From: Alectoria sarmentosa
Taxonomy: Eukaryota > Ascomycota > Lecanoromycetes > Lecanorales > Parmeliaceae
DNA length: 64,000 bases
Reading direction: 5' to 3'
NCBI GenBank assembly: GCA_009733775.1
Contig: WOGZ01000134.1
Span: 1 to 64,000, forward strand
The notes under the pieces are model-generated. The model was not told the origin of the DNA. It saw only the letters and a list, made by a program, of their open reading frames with translations, and did no database searches. The position numbers and the translations under genes are program-made. This document shows positions 34,608 through 46,900 of this stretch, in pieces (the first letter of the stretch is position 1; each line of letters opens with the position of its first letter).

Positions 34608-37600
34608 TCATCTCCTCTTATCTCTATAAGCCTTCCCATCCCTTAGTTCATGTGCGCTCCCTTGAGTCTCATCCGGCTCTCCTAGCCCACCAGTGAAGAC
34701 TGTGCCAAAGCGCGACTCTCGAGCGCTCTCTGACCTTCCATTCGCCCCGTTCGCCCCTCTCGCTCGCAAGACACGCTTTGGAGCCTCTATGCTCTCATGC
34801 ACCATATCCTTCTCTTCCACGTCATCCAAACCCAAGGAACGCTCTTTCATCGATTCTCTTCTCTGGGTTTGTGAGCCAGGCAGATCGACACCTAAGCCCT
34901 CAATCTCCTCTTTTTTGATTCGTGCATCGCTCTTATTCCCACCTCCTTTGAACTTCGTGATCTTAACCGTGCCGTTCGGCTTCTTGTATTCAGGCACCGC
35001 ATTCTCGAGATATCTTCTCGCATCCTCACCAAGGCTAGCCCACCAATCCCATAAACCACGAGCAAACCCTCTTTCCTCGGCTCCGAACTCGACTGGTGGC
35101 CCACGTATTTGCACGTCCGCCCCCTTACGGAAGACAGCCCATGCGCTACTCTCTGTGCTGAGTAGCGACAGGCGCTTTTGGAGAGGTTGGACTTTGAAGT
35201 CGCGTAACAAGAGGGCGTCACCTTTCTCCACGAGAGGAAAGCATCGGTTGTTAGCACGGAAGATCTGTGCTGTGGTGATGGAGTGTTGCGATGCTGAGGA
35301 CGAGGGATCCGTGGTGTGAAGGGTTTGGTTGTAATCTCTTGGTCCGGAGGTGGCACGAGTGACTGGCGTGCCAGAAAGGACGATGGCAAGGATGTCGACA
35401 GTGGTTGCAAAATGTGATGGAAGAGTCGCAAGAGGCACGAAGTAGGAGAGGTTTGTGCGAAAGCCTGGAGGAGGTGGTTGGGAAGGTGGGAGATATTGAG
35501 GAGACGAACGTATCGAGGAGATGTGGTTCAGCTGCGGAGGAGAACGTATGAACGATCTCGCGAGGGGTTTCTCGGGGGCCTGAGGCAGCTGTCTGCCAAC
35601 AATCTTTGCAATCTTCGCTGGCGCTTCTCTTTCCGGCGAGCTCTCTATTTCGTTTTCGTCCTCGCTGTCTGGGACAATCGGACCAAGTCGCTTCGGGGCA
35701 AACCATGGATCCAGGACACTGGCGTCGCTCGAGCGAGTTTTTGGGCTTTGGTTTGACAGCCTTCGCATCTCCTTCAACTTCTCAATCAACGCCGATGTCT
35801 TTTTCAGTGGCACGGGCGTCTCCGCAAGGGTTGGCTCTTCTAGAGGTGCAAGCAGTACCGGAGGTACAATTTCAGCAGAAGCACCTTGCGTCAGTCGAGG
35901 TGTTGGCAGGGTATCATCCTCCAGCTCCGAATGGAGTGATAAAGATGATGGCTGGGACACGAACTTTGCTCGTTGAGTGGAGCTCGGTGTCAAAAGTTGA
36001 CTCTTTGACCTCGTGTCTTTAAATGAATCGGGCACGGTTGAAGGTAGCTCATCTATAAGTATTGGCTTGAGCTCTGTTTCTGCTTTCGGCGATTGCTTGA
36101 AACAGGCCTCATTCTCGGCTAGCCTGCGTTCCTTACTCTCGAGTTCTGCTTTCGGCGATTGCTTAGATGAGACTACTTCTATGAATGGAACTTCGTCTTC
36201 ACCCTCTTTGGTTCGCGCTACTGGCGACGGCTTGCGAGATGCCTGCTTTTCAGGCTCATACATTTTTTTATGAATATCCGGCTCTACATTAATATCTTCG
36301 GGTGGACACTCCTTGACCACCGCGACAGGATTGAGCACTGATTCCGTAGAGTCTGGGAGAGTAGATGGGCGGTATTCCTGAGATATCGATGCCTGGAGCT
36401 CAATTTTAGCATCGGAGGTCAACACTGGAGTGGTATCGTGTGCTGAAACCTCAATTATCTGTGCCAACTCAGATTCATTTTGATTGACGAATTTCTGAAA
36501 CGCTTCCTGGCTGAAGGTCTGAATACTAGCGACGTCTTCGTCGTCGCTCTCCAAATCAATGATCTCAACCGTGGTTTGTTGGACCCCGGAGATCAACATG
36601 TCAACACTAGCGGCTCGGTCCCTGATCTCCTGACCTTGACTGGTGTAGATCTTCGAGTCCTCTCGGAATAGCCTTTCATCTAGCACGATTTCTCGTTGAC
36701 GTGCATTTGGTGATTCTTGTTGCACCGCTGAATCATCCGGACCCTTCTCCAGGCTCGTCTCCAGTGAATCTTCCTCGTCAGAAACCTCTGACAAGTGGCC
36801 TTTTTCTTGACCGGGGATGAGAGATTGTTCCCCTGGGAAACCTGCTGGGCCCTTTTCAGTAATTGATTCAAGCGCAGCTCCGTTGTCGGGAGTCAGTTGA
36901 GATCGAAGCTCAAGCTCTTCTTGAGTCACTTGACTTTCGAGCTGGTGAGAAGACGATGGTGGACTGCTTGAGGACCGCTGCGCAGTATTTTCCTCCTGAA
37001 GGACGTCAACATGTTTCCATGAATTTCCGTCGTCATTTAGCAGTTGTGCGGCAGCTGGATCATTCATCGCCTCGTCATCAAGTGCTCCAGCTTCTTGGTT
37101 CCCGACATGGTCAGAGTATGGCAGTTGAACGCTCGGGCGTCGCTGTGCAGCATCGTGACCCTCAAGTCTCTCGATATCTTCACCGGACCCTTCGTTGTCA
37201 AAGAGCAACAAGTCAGTGGCCGAGTCATTGAAAGTCGATGGCTCTTCAGCTCCGCTTTCTATCTGATCGACATCACTCTGAAGGGGTGACGGAATGTTCT
37301 GAGCATGTTCAGTGTTCAGGCCATCAAATTCTAGTCTTTCTTCGAATTTTCTGAGGACGCTTGAAGACAGACCAGACTCCGTGAGTGGCGGAGGGCGCGA
37401 AAAGGTCGATCCATCAAGGCCAAAATCGGATGAATGATCGCTGTAAATGGCTGCGTTGCTTTGTCCTGACTCGGATTGCTCGCCGAAGAGGCTGGCAGAT
37501 TCCTGAGGAGATATATCTTCGGGTTCTTGGTCCGACTCCTCGTCGGACTCTTGGTCGCTTCCGGGCCCAGACGGGGAAGCGGAAGAGAGAAGTTTGTTAG

Positions 37601-38748
37601 GCGCAGAACGAGAGACTTGCACGACTTGGGCCGGCTCCTGGGAGACCTCATCGTCCACACAATCTATCTTGGATGTAGGGTTCGTCGGTCTAGCAATGCT
37701 ACCGTCGACTTTCTCACGCTCCTCTGGTGTTTGAACCTCGTGCGTCATGTGTCTACCGCCGTTGACTTGACCGAGCGAAGTAGGCGGTTCCTCCCTCTCT
37801 TGAACAGACGTATCTTTGGCAGTAGGACCATATTCCGACGGGAGTTCCAGCTCACTGCGATCAGTCAAAGCACTCGTTGCCAAACTTGAAGTTTTTGAAA
37901 GTGACAGTGTGCCATGCGCTTGTTGAACAAGTGATTGGACTTCCTCTCCTTTGGGGCTTGCTTGAGCTGGCAGTCTCGAGGGATTGGCAATATCCAGCGG
38001 CGGAGTTTCGGGTTCCTTCTCAGGGCTCGGTGTCCGTTGTGCAAACCGCCATTGGCCACTGCCGCGCCCAAACTTATTTCGCTTTCTCCGATCATTATCT
38101 AGGAATTCTTCTTCTGCAAATAGATCGTAGTCTGTGGCGAAAAAAAGGCTCCTTTTTAGGAAAGCTGGAGATGCCCATTCCTGTGCGTTGATCTGAGGTC
38201 TCCCAACTAACGTTGCGATGTGGTTGTTTCGGGGTGGAGAGCGGGCTGGGGTCGAGGTCTGAAAGGAAGGTTCAGGCGACGGGGCTGGATGGTCAATGTC
38301 GAGGGGTATAGGCTGTTGCGATGGGCGCTGAATCTGAAAGAAAACATTGAGTAGCGATTCTGCAGCGCTCTCACAGCCCTCTTACCTGCAACACCAGGCG
38401 TTCCCCAAAATGTAACTCCAAGTCAATTCCCCTCCCCGGCGTCACAGCTGCTGTAGAACTTTTCTCCCATTGCGCGCCCCTCAGGCTCAGTAGAAGCTGA
38501 TCTCCACTGCTTATACCAGATCTTGCCACAGCCTTTGCGCTTGACCCTTGGAAGTGAACGCGAACTTGTCCTCGCTTTGAACGGAGGCGAAAGTCTGGCT
38601 CCACGAGCAGAAGGCTGAACGTCTCCTTAGATGATGCATAGGGCCAGATGAGGGTGACAATGCCCGTGACAGACGATTCGTCTGGTCTAAGGTCCGGGTT
38701 CAACTGTGCAATTGGCGTGATCGACGGCACGATTGTAGGCGATGCCAT
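34608..38748 (-). CDS. POT1/Cdc13-family telomeric single-strand DNA-binding protein
   Basis: Predicted to cap chromosome ends by binding the G-rich overhang. Two exons, 38,748-38,386 and 38,333-34,608, give 1,362 residues; I read the frame as open across the whole second exon. The N-terminal domain (about residues 25-100) has VTGIVTLIWPYASSKETFS, LLVEPDFRLR and VRVHFQGSSA, an OB-like fold. A second OB-like domain lies near residues 1,090-1,240 (YFVPLATLPSHF, VDILAIVLSG, YNQTLHTTDPS, CFPLVEKGDALLLRDFKV). The end HELRDGKAYRDKRR is a hallmark of the fungal family. About 900 acidic, disordered residues lie between, with a SUMO-interaction motif VEIIDLESDDED and a duplicated KQSPKAE. The family is reasonably sure; orthology to POT1 versus Cdc13 is not. 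Confidence 0.82.
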
Positions 38749-39175
38749 GATTCGATATTGTCGTCATATTGCTTGATGAGGTCGCGTCATGAGGTCGGAG
38801 CTGATTTTACGTTGGGCAATCACGTCCACTGCAATTGGGATGGGAGGTGGAGTACTCGAGTAAGTAAATGAGCGATGTGGAAGCGCGGACACCAACGAAC
38901 AAAGGGTCTCCTTCTTCCGACTTCACCTTTGTGACCTCTCTCGGCCATGACTACCACTGTTCAATTTCATTGCCTCATATATTGTACCCTTCTCTTTATA
39001 GACATACTCTTCATGTAATGCGTACTCCATGATGTAATGGAATGGATGTACGTTTAATGTGGCGCTTTGCAAAATCTCTAGTACTCGAGAACTCTCTTAC
39101 TTTCGCATCTGCATAATTATCTGAGAAGCCCATCTAAGTAGGTTCCCTTTCTTGAAAGAAAATCTCAATTCTGCC
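38749..39175. promoter_or_regulatory. Divergent promoter region, telomere protein / monooxygenase
   Basis: About 430 bp between two divergent genes. No individual element can be named. Confidence 0.4.
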
Positions 39176-40725
39176 ATGACTTCTTTGCGAGCCGCGAAGA
39201 TTATGCGTGTTGCCGTCGTTGGAGCTGGGCCAGGCGGTGTTGCGGCATCAAAGTACGTCTTCAGATACCTACTCCCCATTACGGTACTTGATCCCTTCAA
39301 GAGTCTCACGTCACTGATTGGCTGGCCTTCAGATATCTCCTTGCCGAGGGCTGCTTTGATACCATCGATATCTTTGAACAGCAGGCTTCGTTTGGTGGCG
39401 TCTGGAATTATTCGAACGACTCCCTTGACAAGATTGATATTCCCCAGACCAATCCACATCAGCCTCTGGATGAACCAATCTGGCACTCTGTTCCGGACCA
39501 AAATGGCGTCGCAAGTCGTGCACAACATGCAACATTTGTGTCCCCAATGTATGAACATTTAGAGACCAATATTCCACACACCATCATGAAGTTCTCCGAT
39601 ATGCCTTCATTGGAAGACCACCAGCTTTTCCCGAGCCGAGAAGTTGTTATGCAGTACCTTGAAGACTATGCCGAGGATATCAGGCATCTTGTGTCGTTCC
39701 AGACTCAAGTGATGGACATTTGCCAGACACAACCAGGAGCTCACCAAATCCGGCTAAAGGACCTCCAGACCAACACAATCTACGAGAAGATCTACGATGC
39801 TATCGTGGTGGCCAATGGACATTACACTGTGCCCAGCATACCGAATATCAAAGGCATCAAGGAGTGGAACCATGCACATCCAGGCGTCATCTCCCACACC
39901 AAATCCTACCGAAAATCGGGGCCTTTCGCCGATAAGAAGGTGATCGTTGTCGGCAACGCCGCCTCTGGCACCGATATTGCGTCTCAAATCGGAACGGTCT
40001 GCAAACATCCACTTCTGATATCTCAGAGGTCAGAGTCAGTTGTGGCCTTTGCTGCGGGGTACAAAGAAAATGTCCAAGAGATAGCGGAGTTTCTGCCAGA
40101 TTCCCATGGCACAAGAGCTGTGCGTTTTACAGATAGTCGAGTGGAGGAAGAGGTTGATGCGGTTCTTTTCGCTACAGGCTACTGCTATTCTTTTCCGTTC
40201 CTTTCTTCGCTTGAATCTAAAATCATATCGACTGGGGAAAGAGTAAAGCATATGTACAAGCATTTATTCTATATAGATGATCCAACCATAGCTTTCGTTG
40301 GTCTTCCCTTGAAGATCATTCCTTTTCGAACAGTTGAAGGGCAAGGGGCCGTCGTAGCTCGCGTATGGGCTGATAGGCTTGAGCTTCCTTCGACTTTGGA
40401 GATGAATAGGTGGGAAGAGGACGTCATTGCAGAACTTGGTGCGGGCAAAGCTTTCCATGTTCTACCATTTCCAAAAGACTTCGAATACCATAATGAATTA
40501 GTAGATTGGGCAATGCGTGCTACCGGTCGTGGAGGCAAGACGCCAACGCCATGGTCAGCGAAAGAAACGTGGGCGAGAGAGAGGTTTCCGGCTATAAAGA
40601 AGGCCTTCGCAGATAAAGGGGATGCTCGACATGGCATCAAGACATTGCAGGAGCTCGGGTATGATTATGATGCGTGGCTCAGGGAAAAACCTCCGCAAAA
40701 TGACTCAGGATCAGGAAGGTCCTAG
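39176..40725 (+). CDS. Flavin-containing monooxygenase (FMO-like)
   Basis: Expected to use FAD and NADPH to oxygenate a nucleophilic nitrogen or sulfur substrate; the true substrate cannot be read. Two exons, 39,176-39,252 and 39,333-40,725, give 489 residues. The FAD Rossmann motif is VAVVGAGPGG near the start, which the splice joins to KYLLAEGCFDTIDIFEQ and FGGVWNY. The FMO-like box is HPGVISHTKSYR, the NADPH motif VIVVGNAASG, and the ATG motif LFATGYCYSFPFL. The start could also be the ATG at 39,203 (MRVAVVGAG), which would shorten the leader by nine residues. It ends in a charged tail. Intact. Not clearly part of a biosynthetic cluster. Confidence 0.88.
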
Positions 40726-40990
40726 AAAATCAATTTGACATTCTCAATACCCAAGATTTCTTGACCATGGCAGTGTAAACACTAAAGGATGTCATGGATT
40801 TCTTTCAGGTGACCTAATCTAGATGTGCTGGCAGTCTCACTCCTTCCGAATTTCATGAAATACCTGGAAAGACATTCGCTGTTTTGGAACGAGCACCTTG
40901 ACATTTAACAGCCAATTTGAAGGTGTTCGGACTATCAACCCACGTTGCCATGAAATTTTGCCTGAAACGCGCGGCGTCTCATTTTGAACG

Positions 40991-42405
40991 ATGGACTCTC
41001 GTGCTTGCCAGCTTCTGCCCACAGCAGCACCTGACCGAAGGAAGTTGAGAATCGTGGAGGCGAGAGACCGCCTATCGAAGATCTCCAGGTCTAGAACCAT
41101 GGACACGGAGATCCACGCTTCACATTTATTTAGAGTGACAGTCACCCCCTTCTTATATCTTCCAACAGAGACCCACAACGCCATAGCCGAGCAGTGCGAA
41201 CCTCAGGACCTTCTCCAACTGTGTCGAGTCTTCAGAGCCTGAAAAGCTGCTTGCATTCCTCCGATCTATCGTCGAGTTGATTTGAGCACCCACAATCGAA
41301 ACTTGCTTACCCGTGGACCGATAGCGATAGGTCAATATTCCGACAGTGTCAGATGTACCATTATTCCACCAAAAATGACTTCGAGACAAGAGCGCTTCCT
41401 GCGGACTTTGCTGGATCATCCCGAATACGCCAAACAATTTCATAAGCTTACCTGGACACAGCTGCCACGAACCGAAGATTGCTATCTTCGGACAAGTGGT
41501 AATTGCTTGAGCCGACGGGGACTGGGCTGCTCTCTGAAATTTCTGTTGTATGTGATGTACCATCTTGACAATGTCCAATGCCTTGATATTGCGGACCTGT
41601 CTAGTGACCATTACCTGACAAAATTTTGGCATCCCAAAGCAGAGTTCTTCCCTAGCGCGACTTCCGTACGGTTGGGAGGGACCATGGAGTGGACTTTCGT
41701 GGCGTCTATAGTATAGTCCGTCGATCCAGCTAGACTCAGTAAACTTACTCTCGATAACCTTCTCGATAGCGGAAAGGCACCCTTTGGCGCAAAGACCAGT
41801 ACAGTAGCAGTCACGCATGATGAGTTGGTAGAGTGGGGACAAAAAGCAATGCTTGACGAGTGTGAGAAATGGAGCCAGAAGTCGTCAAGCCTAGACTAGG
41901 TGGCCGGGGGTGATGCGCGGTATACTTCTCAATCTGACCGGCCAGTGCACGGCTCTTAAATCGTTGACTATGGGTAACGTCGGTAACAGGACCAACTCTG
42001 AGTGCTATCTCCTACGCTACGTGGAGGAAGAGCGTCTCTTCAGCAGGTGGAAGGCTTTCATTGCATGAGACTCTCTCGAGGTCTTTATTCTTCAGCAGGG
42101 GCCGAGACATGAAGAAATACAATCTGTGGATACATCCTTTCAGGAGCATGGACGTGACGATTGGGCAGCACATATTTCCGATTTTTCTGAATGGGCCATG
42201 GCTTTGTTTGAATCGTATAGAGATCAGAGGGGTTCAGTCTTGAAGGAATCGTGATGTCAATCTAGCCCCTGTCAGAGCCATCGGGCAGTACGGAGGCTGT
42301 CCATTTGATATTCGATTAAGAGACTGCTGAGAGCAGCAGTCGGGCCCAACGTGAACCTGATGGTGGACGAGCCATGCAGAACTTTTGATGATGTTGAGAT
42401 CTGAC
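40991..42405 (+). pseudogene. Decayed F-box-like gene, paralogue of 50,670-52,349
   Basis: Reads as LPTETHNAIAEQCEPQDLL, a stop at 41,240, then in the same frame RRVDLSTHNRN, SVRCTIIPPKM, LDIADLSS and FFPSATSVRLGG, another stop at 41,714, then LTLDNLLDSGKAPFG, a further stop near 41,899, and after a frameshift LTGQCTALKSLTM. Each block has a clear counterpart in order in the intact minus-strand gene at 50.7-52.3 kb. It has several stops and at least one frameshift, so it is dead. The C-to-T type stops could reflect mild RIP or ordinary decay; base composition is not AT-biased, which points to ordinary decay or only light RIP. Confidence 0.82.
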
Positions 42406-42838
42406 AGTAAAGGACTTTGCCAGAGGGACGAATAGGCTACCTTTAGTTATGATACAATCGGTAAACCACAAATTGCTACTTATGAGCCTTCAACATCTAC
42501 TATTGTTCTTGCCTGCTTAATAATTTGAAGGCAAAGCTATTCGATATGGCCTTGACTGCCTTTTTTTTAAATGTATATTTACTTGACTGCTTCTTCTGAT
42601 GTAGGCTCATTTTTCTTGTCCGCCGTAGCTACCCAGACAGGATCACTGCCCATGGCCCAAAAACATCTGTCGCTGTTTCCTCTGGGCTCTCGTATTTGTT
42701 CTCGAGTGGCGAGCACTTATAGCAACTTATATCCTCCCGTACACTGGATACATACTTTGACAGCTTGCCCGGCTTCGCCATCCTGGTTCTTTTCTAGTCC
42801 TGCCTAGCGCGCTCATTCGATATCGGCCATCCTGACCG
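42406..42838. other. Intergenic, 0.4 kb
   Basis: No gene or repeat recognised. Confidence 0.5.
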
Positions 42839-43274
42839 TCAATATTCTCTGATGACTCCCTCATTACACTTCCACATCGGGCACCATTTGCGTTCGCTAC
42901 AGAAAATATGGAGGCCCAAATCTCCATCTTCAACGTACCCACGATCCTCAAGGAACCCTGAAATCGAAAAGCCACATTGCAGGAGGTGGGAACCATCCGC
43001 AGAAAATGCAAGGGAGCCGTTGACCACCTCGCCCTTCGTCTCTTTGATATTTCATCCCGCAACCCGAACATCAGCATTGAACTCTGACCTCGACAGCTAG
43101 CTCCGTTGATTTCAGCTCCTGAAGCACAACATTGACAGACCATGTAAACGAGACACCAATTCTGTCTTTTGATGCCCAAGTCTCTGCATTGGCATCTGTG
43201 ACCGGCTCAAGAGTCTTTTCATGTCCACCAGCCTTCCGACCAAAACTCTGAATCCGTAAAATCATTGGCCCCAT
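42839..43274 (-). CDS. Hypothetical protein, possibly partial or broken
   Basis: Two frames can be joined by removing 43,040-43,088 (GTCAGA to AAAGAG), giving 128 residues that run from MGPMILRIQSFGRKAGG to KCNEGVIREY. The middle, VVNGSLAFSADGSHLLQCGF, reads like ordinary protein. The acceptor is weak. Upstream, another ATG (about 43,334) opens MASGSCNSARIKAPKP but in a different frame, suggesting either a missing intron or a frameshift. No domain recognised; may be a decayed gene. Confidence 0.3.
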
Positions 43275-43964
43275 TGACGAGGCACAGGCTTGGGTGCTTT
43301 GATCCTAGCTGAATTGCAGGAGCCAGAGGCCATGGGCGGATGGTTGGCGAAGGGTTTGATGAAGTGTCATTACTGCATACTCGTGCTTGGATTCTAAAAC
43401 TATGTACAGCAAAAATAGATCATTTTGGAGTTGTGAAGTACCTCTGAGGGATTAAGAACGCTCTAGATCTTCGGATCGGTTACAGGTCGTAATATCATGA
43501 TTTCGTATACTGTTCTCTACCTACACCGCACATTGAAAATTGTAAACAGCGAGAGGGGCCATGTGAAAGGAGATGCGTGGAGTAGTGAGGCGCCGTGTTG
43601 TCTTCAATTCGATGCCTAGAGCCAACATCACTTGAGCCAAAACGATATTTATTCTTGACGAAAGACAGCGCAACTTCTATTTGGTCGCCGCATTGTGAAG
43701 GTGTATCAGCAAGCGAAGGGTCATCAAAGGACCTAAGTAAGGTAGTCAGCTAGCCAACAGCTAGCGCATCTTTTGACTCGCGCTAACCATATTCGTCAAA
43801 GCATCGCATTCACTTCCGCTCGTCTTTTCTCCAATGCCACAGGACATTCTACAGGATGAGTATATACGTTCCTACTCTAGTTGTCATTGAAACACCCAAT
43901 TGACATGTATAGATACCGCAAATGTCTCCAGTAGATTCTCGCAGTCAATCATGTCAATTGCATA
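43275..43964. other. Upstream region of the chromodomain gene
   Basis: About 0.7 kb with no recognised gene; it should hold the promoter of the 43,965 gene. Confidence 0.45.
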
Positions 43965-46900
43965 ATGAGTTCTCGAAAACGCAAGAATAGTCCAGATCCA
44001 GGAACAGAGACAACTTTATCCAAAAGAGCCAAACTGCTGTCAAACCTCTGGCAGTCTCAAGAAGGAACTGTAGGGACCACGCAAGGGAGCCAAAGCAATC
44101 CTTCGAGCCCTGTGTACAGGATCAAAGCTATCATTGGAGAAAGGTCAACTGAGTATCTGATCGATTGGGCGGACGATCCCATCACCGGAGAAAAGTTCAA
44201 ACCAGATTGGGTATGTAAACATGTCAGATGGTTCATCTTGCACCCTCCATTGGCTTCAGTGACGCCATTGTATGCTTCTTTAGCAGGCGCTAATTGTCAA
44301 TTAGCAACCTAAGAAGAACGTAAATACAGCTGCAGTAAAGGCTTGGGAACAAGAGCACTCATCCCCCCTTCAAAGTATCTCAGATAGACCTAAACGGCAG
44401 AGACGAAGACGAAGACGATTAAGTGCAGATAGAAATCGCACAACCAGTGACACAGCTGTCGAAACACGAAGACCTCAGCCTCAGCATATAAGTGAAACTC
44501 CTTCTCACAAGATAAACCGCAGCGGCTCCCCAAATTATAAAAGAGGTATATCAAGAATTTTGGAGCAAACGCCTTCCCATCCCTCCTTCAACCCTCCCAA
44601 CATAATTGTGCAGGTCTCGCAGCATAGTAGTTTTGACAGAGACCTGTACGTTGCGTATCAGTCTTCTCTATCCACCCAGGGAAATACATCTTCGCTTCTA
44701 CTACACCCAGAGTCTGGGTCTGGGAAATCTTTACCTCCTGCTACATTTTTGTCATACAGCAACGGTATTATACCTGATTCACAGTCTCTTCCAGGATCTG
44801 TGGAGCAGATTTCCGAGACATCATCAGGGAGCGCTCGAAATCCAACGCGCAGGATAGATCCGCATCCGGGCATCTCTACGGCTGCCTCTGAAGCTGACGA
44901 ACGCCGAAGTCGACATCGTTCTACTGCCTCAGAAATCTTTGTGATTTCAGAAGACCAGACCAACAATAGCCACCCCTCACAAGCGACAACAACGGACGAC
45001 TCAATTCTAAGCGTACGAGACCCAAACTCGCAGTCGACTAGGCAAAATCATCTAGATCCTTCGAAAGAAGACATCATTGATCTTGGAGATCCCATAGGAA
45101 ACTCCACAAGGACGAACAGCTCATCGATCCTTGCCAATCCAATACATCTGCCGGATACTTTGGACTCTCGAGAACCTCCCCAGCCGCCATCCAGCTCAGA
45201 AGACGGGATGTCTGACACTGTGCCAAACGATAACGGCTTGCCTCAAAACATGCAACCACTACGGATCAGAGCTACGCTCAAGAGAATCCGCGAAGATGGC
45301 GAGGCGAAAAGAGTGGCGGCGCGTAGTGTAAAGCGACAGCATTCCGAATCTTCGACGCCTCGAGCGTCTCCGTCGTTGGCTCAGGATGATCGTGAAGGCT
45401 CCCAAATGAAGACCACCGTATGGCCGTCATCGTTGGTCCCAGACCAACCAGAGCAATCTCGACTATCAGCTACTGGAGGACCTCCAGCTCCAAGCCGCGA
45501 TGAGCAGCCAGAACCGCCACCTTCGACTGCTAGACTCTCACCTTCTGTGACGAGAGATGAGGTCCATGTGCGTGTGCAGTCACCGGTTGCTGCACATTCA
45601 TCGCGTTCCACAACATCGCCTTCAATTATTCCAGCGAAGGCTCCCTATCAGGTTCAAGAAGAGCCAGAACGACTTGAGGTTCAGCCGGCGATGATCCTAA
45701 AGGAGATTACACTGCCAGCGCGCAATCCCCATTCAGCTCCTCACACTCCAACCACACCGAGTAAGCTCTCGATGCATAAAGAGGCATCCCCTCTCCAGAG
45801 CCAGACGACGACTCTCAAGGCGAGGAATTTGGGACCGAGGGAATTTGTCGTTACTCTGCCCATGCAACCCCGCATCTTGAGCCAGTACGTGGACACCATC
45901 GAATACTATCCCCAAGCCATAAGCAGAAACATGACGGAAGAAACAATCGGCGACGACGTCGTGGAGAGACTGAATGCACTTCTTTATCGGCTTGGCAATG
46001 TGGCTACTCATATTGGCCTTGAAGGTGGAGGACCAAGCAGCCAGGAAGAAATAAACCCCGAGGAAGAAGCGCTCTATGCTGAGCTGTCCAGCGAGAAATT
46101 CAAGTTTTTGGGACAGCTTTTGGCTCTTACTAAGGTAAGTCAAATACATATTGCAGTGGTTGCAAAGCCAGGTCATCTTCTCGACATCATTGAGATGTTC
46201 TTGAAAGGGAAAAAGGTGTCTTATTTAAGACCAGACACGAAGACAAACGGACTCAAGACACAAGATCCAGGTTCATATGGATTGCAGATAGTGAGTATCA
46301 TATCCTCAGGGGAGGCGATCTCTTTGCCGCCTGTCCAACTCATCATCGCGTTTGATGAAACATTTAATGCGAAAGATGCCCATATCATTAGATCGCGAGA
46401 GAACAAAGCAAGCGGCGATCACTTGACACCAGTGATTCGACTGGTTGTGTATAGTTCTGTCGAGCACCTGGATCTGTGTTTAGCGCGTTCGCTAGAGCCC
46501 ATCGACAGAATTCGCAAACTTATTTTCTGCGTTTGGCATACACAACGCTCCGTTGGTCAACTCGAACCCGACGAACTTGGTCCAGCAGCCTGTGCTCAAG
46601 AGGTCTTTGAATTTTTAAATTTTGGATCTCAAACATCCGGCTGGACTCTACCAAACATCCGTCCAATCGAAAATCTGCCCATCATGGATTCTGACTCTTC
46701 CTTGTCGGACGCCATATCTGACATCTCAGATATCTACAAGCCTGAAGGTGCTCCTAAATACTACCCCAACCCGGTCCCGCCATTCATCACGAATCCAAAC
46801 AACCCAGATGCCCTTCCGCGTGGGAGGCGTCCTTTCGTAAGGCCCGCATTTTTGAAACGATGTGTTACCCGACTTGCTAATTCTCCACAGGACCTCGAAC

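Noticed and set aside
46135..46156. GTAAGT to TTGCAG, a possible 22-nt intron in the HDA2/3 gene
   Set aside because: Too short to splice and removal would shift the frame; reading through keeps KVSQIHIAVVAKPG, which fits the family.
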